The translations under genes and the position numbers were made by a program. Under the pieces are notes generated by a model. The model searched no databases. It saw only the letters and a program-made list of their open reading frames with translations, and had not been told where the DNA came from. DNA of 64,000 nt from Sodalis praecaptivus (GTDB taxonomy: Bacteria; Pseudomonadota; Gammaproteobacteria; Enterobacterales; Enterobacteriaceae), in NCBI RefSeq assembly GCF_000517425.1, contig NZ_CP006569.1:3276760-3340759 (forward strand). Reading direction: 5' to 3'. Positions 9,801-15,803 of this stretch are shown in pieces (the stretch's first letter is position 1; each line of letters begins with the position of its first letter).

Positions 9801-10078
9801 TGATTTTCCCCCGCCGGCTGACAGGCATCGGCGACAACGGAAGCGACATCAACGCGTTTATCCTCCAGCGCCTTATCCATGGCGATTTTTTTATTCAGGA
9901 CGTTCGCCCCTACCGCGACCCCAAAGTACAGACCGAACATCCATTCACTGAGGCGCAAATGGTAGGAGTACCAGCAAATAACGCCTGTACAGGTTAAAAA
10001 GGCGATGGCTTGGGTCCATTTACTGAGCGAGTGGCGGCCATGACCGACGCTTTTAAGCATACCTGTAAACCCCCTCAT
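9797..10078 (-). CDS. Holin-like small membrane protein
   Basis: The 93-aa product has one or two membrane segments (about residues 20-60, including AIAFLTCTGVICWYSYHL and WMFGLYFGVAVGANVL) and a polar C-terminus. Size, topology and position directly upstream of an Rz/Rz1 pair fit a phage holin or pinholin, but sequence alone does not place it in a named family. A second Met at residue 7 (10060) also has a purine-rich run upstream, so the start is uncertain. A dual start is a known holin/antiholin device, but there is no direct evidence for it here. Confidence 0.6.
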   Translation of the reverse strand: MRGFTGMLKSVGHGRHSLSKWTQAIAFLTCTGVICWYSYHLRLSEWMFGLYFGVAVGANVLNKKIAMDKALEDKRVDVASVVADACQPAGENQ

Positions 10079-10304
10079 CTCCCCTCCCCGCCGTCTAACA
10101 ACATTGCTGCTTCATCCTGAATCATTTTTGCCTCCAGTCCCGCTTATTGGGTGAATAGCGTTCAATGTAGGAGCCACGGAGCAAACCTTAGCGCAACGAT
10201 GCAGGGGGTGCCGCAGACGACCGCGTGCAGGTTGTCACGATGTTGCGTGTCGGCGTCAGTGGCGGCGAATGGCGGGCTAAAAAGGGGGATGTGGCGATTT
10301 TTTG
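10079..10304. other. Intergenic stretch with nothing recognised
   Basis: Between the holin-like start and the first CRP-type site I see no convincing ORF, repeat or RNA structure. It presumably holds the minus-strand promoter of the lysis cassette, which I cannot pinpoint. Confidence 0.4.
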
Positions 10305-10320
10305 TGTGACGCGTATCACA
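10305..10320 (+). promoter_or_regulatory. CRP-type operator, perfect TGTGA-N6-TCACA
   Basis: The site reads TGTGACGCGTATCACA, both half-sites matching the CRP consensus exactly with the right 6-bp spacer. Its centre lies about 48 bp upstream of the predicted azuCR transcription start and 30 bp (about three helical turns) from a second CRP-like site. Confidence 0.8.
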
Positions 10321-10325
10321 AAAAC

Positions 10326-10354
10326 TTGCATTATTGTGACGAAGGTCATATTAT
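10326..10354 (+). promoter_or_regulatory. Predicted azuCR promoter with overlapping second CRP-like site
   Basis: TTGCAT (10326-10331) and TATTAT (10349-10354) are separated by 17 bp, giving a good sigma-70 promoter with a start near 10361. The spacer contains TGTGACGAAGGTCATA (10335-10350), a CRP-like site with one mismatch in the second half. A site between -35 and -10 suggests repression, but the direction of control is not shown by the sequence. Confidence 0.65.
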
Positions 10355-10406
10355 AACCGCAGCAGAATTAATAATTGGCAACAAACCGAACTGGTCGAGG
10401 AACAAG

Positions 10407-10490
10407 ATGAAATTCCGTAACTTTATCAAAAAAATCCTGGCGTCTTACCTGAACACCGTTAAAGATGTGCCGCCCGGCGCCATGATGTAA
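10407..10490 (+). CDS. azuC: AzuC-like 27-aa small protein
   Basis: The ORF encodes MKFRNFIKKILASYLNTV followed by KDVPPGAMM. E. coli AzuC (28 aa) has the same plan: basic amphipathic N-terminus starting MK-R, then KDVPPG near the C-terminus. AGGA lies about 8 nt before the ATG, and a rho-independent terminator follows 17 nt after the stop. AzuC is reported to be membrane-associated and to act on the aerobic glycerol-3-phosphate dehydrogenase GlpD. A longer in-frame ORF from 10302 starts inside the CRP site and is not used. Confidence 0.85.
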   Translation: MKFRNFIKKILASYLNTVKDVPPGAMM

Positions 10491-10506
10491 CAGCGTCCTT
10501 GCGACG

Positions 10507-10536
10507 AAAAAAAAGCTGCCGCGGCAGCTTTTTTTA
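10507..10536 (+). terminator. Rho-independent terminator of azuCR
   Basis: A-run, stem AGCTGCC/GGCAGCT around a GC centre, and a run of seven T. The symmetric A- and T-tracts make it potentially bidirectional, so it could also end transcripts of the XRE gene on the minus strand. Confidence 0.9.
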
Positions 10537-10586
10537 TGGTTAAAATTCCTCAACGAACAGCACGCCCAGATTATCCGGCCCTTGCC

Positions 10587-10913
10587 TTACTCTGATCGCT
10601 GGCGGCGCGCGACGTTCATCACTTCCCCACGACCCGGCTTCGCCAGCGCCAGAAAGATAAGCATCAACTCCGCAAGCTCATCGTCTTCGGTATACAGGTA
10701 AGCGAGAGGCACGTCGAGTACCGTTGCCAAATGCTGGGCAATCTGAATGTTGGCCTCATGGACGCCCTTCTCATAGCGATTGATACGCGTACTGGCGACA
10801 AATTCATCGATTCCCGCCGCAATACCCAACTGCTTCTGAGAGAGCCCCTTGGCCTGCCGCGCCTGTTTCAACCGCCGGCAAAAAACATCGAGATAAGAGG
10901 GTCGTGTGATCAT
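10587..10913 (-). CDS. XRE-family helix-turn-helix repressor
   Basis: The 108-aa protein has a canonical cI/Xre HTH at about residues 10-70 (RLKQARQAKGLSQKQLGIAAG, recognition helix near VASTRINRYEKG, then AQHLATVLDVPLAYLY). The C-terminal 35 residues are short and non-enzymatic. It is divergent from the Ner/SfsB-like gene, and the shared 90-bp region holds two CTACG-type palindromes, one directly abutting its start codon, consistent with autoregulation. The pair resembles a phage-type regulatory switch. Confidence 0.85.
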   Translation of the reverse strand: MITRPSYLDVFCRRLKQARQAKGLSQKQLGIAAGIDEFVASTRINRYEKGVHEANIQIAQHLATVLDVPLAYLYTEDDELAELMLIFLALAKPGRGEVMNVARRQRSE

Positions 10914-10915
10914 AG

Positions 10916-10930
10916 CTACGATAATCGTAG
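10916..10930. promoter_or_regulatory. Palindromic operator 1, CTACGAT-A-ATCGTAG
   Basis: A perfect 15-bp palindrome 3 bp upstream of the XRE start codon. It is one of two related sites in the divergent region; the likely ligand is the XRE protein. Confidence 0.7.
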
Positions 10931-10949
10931 TTTCGGCTTGTCATTAGAA

Positions 10950-10964
10950 CTACGAATAACGTAG
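10950..10964. promoter_or_regulatory. Palindromic operator 2, CTACG-AATAA-CGTAG
   Basis: Same half-sites as the first operator, centred 34 bp away (just over three helical turns), 41 bp before the Ner/SfsB-like start codon. Confidence 0.7.
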
Positions 10965-11004
10965 TATTGTAGCAGGAGATTCAAACACCACAGGAGAAGT
11001 GTGC

Positions 11005-11256
11005 ATGAAGGAAGACTGGCACAAGGCTGATATTATAGCTGCATTACGTAAACGCGGTACTTCCCTGGCCGCCCTGTCCCGCGCCTTTGGCTTAAGCTCC
11101 ACTACGTTGTCCAACACGCTGCACCGCCCGTGGCCTAAGGGGGAGAGAGTGATAGCCGAGGTTATCGGCGTGCCGGCGGCGGAGATCTGGCCGAGCCGCT
11201 ATTATGATCATACCGGCGCGCTGCGGCCGAGAAAAGAAAAAGCCAAGGGCGTCTAA
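11005..11256 (+). CDS. Ner/SfsB (Nlp) family DNA-binding protein
   Basis: The 83-aa protein begins MKEDWHKADIIAALRKRGTS. HTH features (LAALSRAFGLSSTTLSNTLHRPWPKGERVIAEVIG) and the closing AAEIWPSRYYDHTG match the Ner-like family of phage Mu Ner and E. coli SfsB/Nlp. The ATG at 11005 has AGGAG 8 nt upstream and is preferred over a GTG two codons earlier. It is probably regulated by the paired palindromes and the divergent XRE protein. Confidence 0.85.
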   Translation: MKEDWHKADIIAALRKRGTSLAALSRAFGLSSTTLSNTLHRPWPKGERVIAEVIGVPAAEIWPSRYYDHTGALRPRKEKAKGV

Positions 11257-11258
11257 AC

Positions 11259-11281
11259 GACCGCCGCGCCGGCGGTCGTCT
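11259..11281. terminator. GC-rich hairpin between convergent genes
   Basis: A strong inverted repeat (ACGACCGCCG ... CGGCGGTCGT) sits in the 30-bp gap between the Ner-like and EamA genes. The T-tract is weak on both strands, so terminator function is probable from position only. Confidence 0.5.
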
Positions 11282-11286
11282 GGCGC

Positions 11287-12249
11287 TTAGAGCGAAACGA
11301 TTTTTTTCACCGGCTGCGGTTTGATACTGACCGCATAGGCGACGCCGATGATCAGGCAGGCGATGCCGGTAAGGGATAACATCGGCGGCCATGCCTGTCG
11401 CAGCAAAAAGGTATAGGTCAGGCCGGCCAGCGTTTCAAATACGATAAGCGGCCCCACCAGCACCGTGGGCAAGCGCTGGCTTGCCTCGTTCCAGCAAAAC
11501 GCCCCCAACCAGGAGCACAGCAAACCGATGGCGATCATCAACGGCACGAACACCAGCGGCCGCGGACCGAACGGCAGGGAGAACGTCGGATGGGTGAACC
11601 CCAGACCCAGGCAAATCATCCCATAGGCCGCCGCGGCCAGCGGCAGCGTAGCAAGCCCCTGCGCCGTGGCCCAGGTAGTGGGTTTATGGCAGGGGTGGCG
11701 CCGTAGCCAGCGCGCGTTGCGCAAGGGATACCAGGTCCAGCACACCACGGCGATTAGCGCCAGGGCAATGCCGCTCAAATAGCGCAACAGGTGGAACGGC
11801 TGCGTGCTCTGACTTAACTCGGCGGCGTTCACGCACACCAGACCGGCGGCGATTAATAATAAAGCCGGCGACAGCCGCCCCCACGGCAATGTGCCTTCGT
11901 CACGACCGTAGGCGACATTGGCGCTCACCGCCAGTACTACCGGTAGCGTGCCGATAATCATGGTGGAAATCGGCGCTCCCGTGCGCTGTATGGCGCTGCT
12001 CAGGCAGGTGTAATAAATCAAATTACCGACCAGCGATAATTTCACCGCCTCCACCCAATCCTGTCGCTGCAACCGCTTTAACCGATGCCGGTCATACCAG
12101 GCCAGCGGCAGGGCGATAAGCCCAAAGGCGACATAGCGCCCCGCTGATTGCAAGGCGCCGGGGTAATCCGGTACCAGCAGGGGACCCACGAAAATCAGTC
12201 CCCATAATAAGCCCGCGCCAAGCGCGAAAAATATCCCTGTTATCATCAT
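11287..12249 (-). CDS. EamA/DMT-family transporter
   Basis: The 320-aa protein is made of about ten hydrophobic helices in two halves, the EamA layout. It opens with MMITGIFFALGAGLLWGLIF, and NLIYYTCLSSAIQRTGAPIS resembles the conserved segment of the first EamA repeat. Such proteins sit in the inner membrane and usually export metabolites or amino acids; the substrate cannot be read from sequence. It lies 73 bp downstream of an AraC-type gene on the same strand, a very common regulator-exporter pairing. Confidence 0.85.
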   Translation of the reverse strand: MMITGIFFALGAGLLWGLIFVGPLLVPDYPGALQSAGRYVAFGLIALPLAWYDRHRLKRLQRQDWVEAVKLSLVGNLIYYTCLSSAIQRTGAPISTMIIGTLPVVLAVSANVAYGRDEGTLPWGRLSPALLLIAAGLVCVNAAELSQSTQPFHLLRYLSGIALALIAVVCWTWYPLRNARWLRRHPCHKPTTWATAQGLATLPLAAAAYGMICLGLGFTHPTFSLPFGPRPLVFVPLMIAIGLLCSWLGAFCWNEASQRLPTVLVGPLIVFETLAGLTYTFLLRQAWPPMLSLTGIACLIIGVAYAVSIKPQPVKKIVSL

Positions 12250-12322
12250 GTTTCCTGTTGTTTGTAAGGATCGTCCCTGAGTGTGCCTGGTTCAAACAGT
12301 AAAATATTGTATGAGATTGCGG

Positions 12323-13159
12323 TCAGCATGCCGCCGACACCACCTGCTTTTGATAGCGGACCGGCGTAGTACCGTAACGTAAAGCAAATGCGCGGGTAAG
12401 ATGCGCCTGATCGGCCAAGCCCACGGCGGCGGCAACGTCAGCCGCCGCCATACCGCGCGCGAGCATCCGTTTGGCCTGGTTCAACCGGTAGGCCATTAGC
12501 ATCTGATGGGGCGTAGCGTGAAACCGCGCTTTGAATTGACGCAAAAAATGGTAGGGGCTCAAAGAGACCAGACTCGCCATTTCTTTGAGGGTGATGACGT
12601 GGGCATAATACGCCACGATGTAGTCGCGGACCCTATCGAGACGGTGCGGCGCCGCCTGCTGCGGCCGCTCCGCCACGCGCGCATGGGGACGCAACAAACA
12701 GGCTATCTCGAGCAACAGGCCGGCGCAGCAAAGCGCATCCTGACCGTGCCACAGTGCATCCAGCAGCCGCGATAAGACGAGGGCGCGCGCCGGATCCTGG
12801 CGTACCGCGTCGCCAAACCACCATCCACTCTCGCCGCTGAGCGCAAAAAGCGTAGGCGGTGCAATGTATATCATCCGATAACGCCAGCCTTCCTCGGTCA
12901 CCGCCTCGCCGGTATGCAGCTCGTCGGGATTCATCATCACCAGCGATTGGCGGGGAGCAAGGTGCAACGCGCCGCGATAGCGGAACCGTTCCGCCCCAGC
13001 GTCGATAAGACCTAAGCCAAACGCATCATGGCTATGAGGTTCAAAGGTATGGCTCAGCATATGCGCCCGGTAAAGCTCCACGCCCTCCAGACCAGGCGGC
13101 AAACGGAACTGGGCACGGTTTGTTTCAAGGTGAACGTTGGCTGGCATGCCTGGCATCAT
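12323..13159 (-). CDS. AraC-family transcriptional regulator
   Basis: The 278-aa protein has an N-terminal cupin-like sensor (HTFEPHSHDAFGLG, about residues 37-50; LAPRQSLVMMNPDELHTGE) and a C-terminal double HTH (about 175-270) with LVSLSPYHFLRQFKARFHAT and QMLMAYRLNQAKRML. It probably controls the adjacent EamA exporter gene in response to a small ligand. Alternative start codons lie within the first few residues (13156, 13147). Confidence 0.85.
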   Translation of the reverse strand: MMPGMPANVHLETNRAQFRLPPGLEGVELYRAHMLSHTFEPHSHDAFGLGLIDAGAERFRYRGALHLAPRQSLVMMNPDELHTGEAVTEEGWRYRMIYIAPPTLFALSGESGWWFGDAVRQDPARALVLSRLLDALWHGQDALCCAGLLLEIACLLRPHARVAERPQQAAPHRLDRVRDYIVAYYAHVITLKEMASLVSLSPYHFLRQFKARFHATPHQMLMAYRLNQAKRMLARGMAAADVAAAVGLADQAHLTRAFALRYGTTPVRYQKQVVSAAC

Positions 13160-13424
13160 GGGCTCCCCTGGTCATCCTGGCTGCGCGGCAAAACCCTGCA
13201 CCGTCGCGCCGGCGCTCTTGCTGTCACGCGCACGATTATCTTACCGCGATTTGACGCAGGTCGGCGGCAGAAAAAAAGCCGTGGCACGCGCCCCGTCGGC
13301 CAAAAGAATAACGCGCGAAGCGTCATCTGCGCCAGAGAAAGCATAACGCCATCGCCGCGCATAACGGCAACATCGCCATGACGCCGGTGTGGGCAGCCGT
13401 GAGGGAGTTAAAGCCGGTAGCAGA

Positions 13425-13547
13425 GCCCACCGGCCAAGGCCGTGAATAATAGAGCCGGGCACGGGGCCCACCGTCCAAGGCCGTGGATAATACAGCCGGG
13501 CACGGGGCCCACCGTCCAAGGCTGTGGGTAACAGGGCCGGACGCTGG
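13425..13547. repeat. 41-bp tandem repeat, about three copies
   Basis: GCCCACCG-type unit starts recur at 13425, 13466 and 13507, exactly 41 bp apart, with few mismatches. As 41 is not a multiple of three, overlapping ORFs here are unlikely to be coding. Confidence 0.85.
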
Positions 13548-13670
13548 CCAACGGCCATTGGCGTGAGCCGCACAGTGGGCTGCTCGGCTAAGGACAGACA
13601 CGGCTAGCGCGTATGCGCAGCCTGGCGCGTATGCGCAGGCTGGCGCCGCGGCCCCTCTTTGGAAACAGGT

Positions 13671-13695
13671 AAAAAAAATGCCCGTCGAAGCGGGC
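13671..13695 (-). terminator. Rho-independent terminator, minus strand
   Basis: Read on the minus strand: GCCCG-CTTCGA-CGGGC followed by A and a run of eight T. No minus-strand protein gene lies directly upstream, so it may end a short untranslated RNA. Confidence 0.7.
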
Positions 13696-14005
13696 TAGCA
13701 GAAGAAGCGTTGTTATAATTCCCCAGTGTGACTAAAAATTAATCTATCACAATACGTGATTATTTATATAAGGAATAATCCTAAAAGGTTATCACTCTTT
13801 GCCCGTTCATCGTACAGCGATTGGCGCGGGTGCCGCATGGGGCGAATGGCGCGTTGCAACGCTAGCGCCAACGGTGCCGCACAGAGGGTGAATCGCGGGT
13901 TTTGATAACCGCACATGCTTCCCAGATTGTCATCTTGCCGTCATTTATTCACCCCATACTTCTCAGGCGTCATATAACCAGATAGTGCTGTACGTCCTTT
14001 GCATT

Positions 14006-14030
14006 GCCCGCATTGCGCGGGCATTTTTTC
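14006..14030 (+). terminator. Rho-independent terminator, plus strand
   Basis: Stem GCCCGC/GCGGGC around ATTGC, then ATTTTTTC. No plus-strand protein gene precedes it within several hundred bases, so it may end a short RNA. Confidence 0.7.
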
Positions 14031-14406
14031 GTTTTAACGCCGGCCCATTTCCATAAATCTTCACTAGACGACTAGGGCGGATCGCTCTTTGGGACGGGTT
14101 AGATGCACACTGAACCGTTTCCCCTATTGTTGACGGTATTCCATACTGACAGGGAAAATTACACCCTGCGGCGCACCGCTTTAGCGCTAGCGGAGGGGGA
14201 GTCCTTCGCGATTTCTCCCTCGCATTGCAGGCATTTAGCCAAGGGTAGTGCATTGTTCAGGTTTGCCCCACTCTCCCAAATTATCATCAGAATGGGGTCA
14301 TTGCAGGTTGTCTAAATAGCGCCCGGCGATTTGAAATTATTTTCCTTGCTGGTTTTATCATCATGCGAGTTAAAACATAACAACTTATTATCCAGGAGTA
14401 ACTTAA

Positions 14407-15510
14407 TTGTTCATCGATGATCATGTTATTTTTTTAGCATTATATTTATCAGAGGTTATCGCGTTGCGAATTTATAGCATTGATTTTATCAAAATCTTGT
14501 CGATTTATCTGGTCATCGTCTCCCACGTCACGCTCTATTTTCTATTGCAATCGCCGGAGGATTTTGGCGCGCTTGCCGCGCGACAATTAGGTCAGTTTGG
14601 TGTAGTGATGTTCTATATGGCCAGTGGCTATTTCTTGTTAAACAACCGGCACAGTGACCAGTTTTCCTATGCCTATAATAAAGCCAAAAACGTGGGCATT
14701 GCGCTCATCTTCTGGCTATCCTTTTATTATGTTTACGATAACTTCTTTATTGCGTCATTTACTGAAGTTGAACATCATGATTTTCTGGCATTTATTAATC
14801 TTGACACCTGCATGAGCGATGCCAGCCACTTATGGTTTTTATTTTCCATAATTAACCTTTATTTCCTTTTGCCGCTGCTCCGATTCGCTTTTGTCAAAAC
14901 GCAGCAAAAAATGCTGACAAACGTCATCGCTGCTCTCTTTGTTATCGCTAACGTATCGTTAGTGGAAAAAGTGCTTAACGCGGCACTGGGCATCGCCGAT
15001 GTTATCCACCCGGCGTTACTCATGTCGAGTCAAATAACGGGGCTGCTGAGCTTTTTACTGGGGGGCTACCTCGGCCTCTTTTTCCAGCCGCGCCACCTGT
15101 CAGGCAGGCTCACTGGCGGGATGCTACTCCTGGCGATAGCGAGTTTCACGCTACTGGTCGTCTTAACCCAGCGCTGGGGTATCGATTTCTTCTACGGTAA
15201 AACCTACAACCTTTTTCTCCAGGTATCCGCCGTCAGCGTTTTCGTCTTGCTGTTATGCAGCCGCGTCGGACGACTGGAAAAGATGATTTCCCACGTGGGC
15301 AGTAAAACTCTAGGCATTTATCTGGTGCATAATATATTCATTATGGAAATCAACGGCGGCTGGATTCATCACACCCTGTATCCAAAATTTCGTTTTTTGT
15401 CGGCCTACGGTTATATCTTTTGTTATTCGCTGCTGGCCTTTATCGCGTCCTACCTTCTTTGTTGCCTACTAAGCCAGAGCCGATGGCTGAATAAGCTCAT
15501 CAGCTTATAG
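14407..15510 (+). CDS. Acyltransferase-3 family membrane protein
   Basis: About 367 aa and strongly hydrophobic, with roughly ten membrane helices. IYSIDFIKILSIYLVIVSHV, VVMFYMASGYFLL and LGIYLVHN are characteristic of acyltransferase-3 proteins that O-acetylate surface polysaccharides or related glycans. The track start is a TTG at 14407 with AGGAG 9 nt upstream; another TTG at 14464 (AGAGG upstream) would give the family-typical N-terminus (M)RIYSIDF. No glycan operon is adjacent, so the acceptor is unknown. A second, unrelated-looking family member lies at 36870-37982. Confidence 0.8.
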   Translation: MFIDDHVIFLALYLSEVIALRIYSIDFIKILSIYLVIVSHVTLYFLLQSPEDFGALAARQLGQFGVVMFYMASGYFLLNNRHSDQFSYAYNKAKNVGIALIFWLSFYYVYDNFFIASFTEVEHHDFLAFINLDTCMSDASHLWFLFSIINLYFLLPLLRFAFVKTQQKMLTNVIAALFVIANVSLVEKVLNAALGIADVIHPALLMSSQITGLLSFLLGGYLGLFFQPRHLSGRLTGGMLLLAIASFTLLVVLTQRWGIDFFYGKTYNLFLQVSAVSVFVLLLCSRVGRLEKMISHVGSKTLGIYLVHNIFIMEINGGWIHHTLYPKFRFLSAYGYIFCYSLLAFIASYLLCCLLSQSRWLNKLISL

Positions 15511-15803
15511 CGCCCCGTCTTGCGTCAACGTGCTTCCCATTGGTGGCTTCCCGTTTTCCACTTTTGCCCGAAACAGCGGGACGGTCGATAAGCGATTCCC
15601 CTGGGGCAGCGGGATAGAGGTAATAGTGTGACCCGTCTCATGTAATTATCAAAATGGCGTTTCATTTCTTTAGTGTTGGCCCGACACTGCAAGTGTCCAG
15701 CGGCTAGAGTCGAAGCCAGTGTCTCATCTGCGGCGTAAAGATGGCCAAGGCGTCGTCGGCGCGGTGTCACACTGGCGCCTTGTTGACCTCACTGATGATC
15801 ACT

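Larger units (their letters stand above)
10361..10536 (+). ncRNA. azuCR: azuCR dual-function RNA homologue
   Basis: From the predicted promoter to the U-run of the terminator is about 176 nt, close to the 164 nt reported for E. coli AzuCR, and the RNA contains the azuC reading frame. In E. coli this RNA both encodes AzuC and base-pairs with target mRNAs, linking it to carbon metabolism. Base-pairing activity here is inferred from synteny of parts (CRP site, short ORF, immediate terminator) rather than shown. Confidence 0.7.
13160..14406. other. 1.25-kb non-coding stretch
   Basis: No convincing protein gene. It holds a 41-bp tandem repeat (13425-13547), a minus-strand terminator (13671-13695) and a plus-strand terminator (14006-14030) facing away from each other, and AT-rich DNA between them. 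ORFs here run through the repeat in several frames or lack family features. Confidence 0.6.

Noticed and set aside
10302-10490. 62-aa extension of azuC
   Set aside because: Would begin inside the CRP site and upstream of the promoter; the 27-aa frame has the ribosome site and matches AzuC length.
13241-13601. Overlapping repetitive minus-strand ORFs
   Set aside because: They translate the 41-bp repeat in different frames, as expected for non-coding tandem repeats.
13963-14253. 96-aa minus-strand ORF
   Set aside because: Runs through the plus-strand terminator hairpin and has no recognisable domain or ribosome site.
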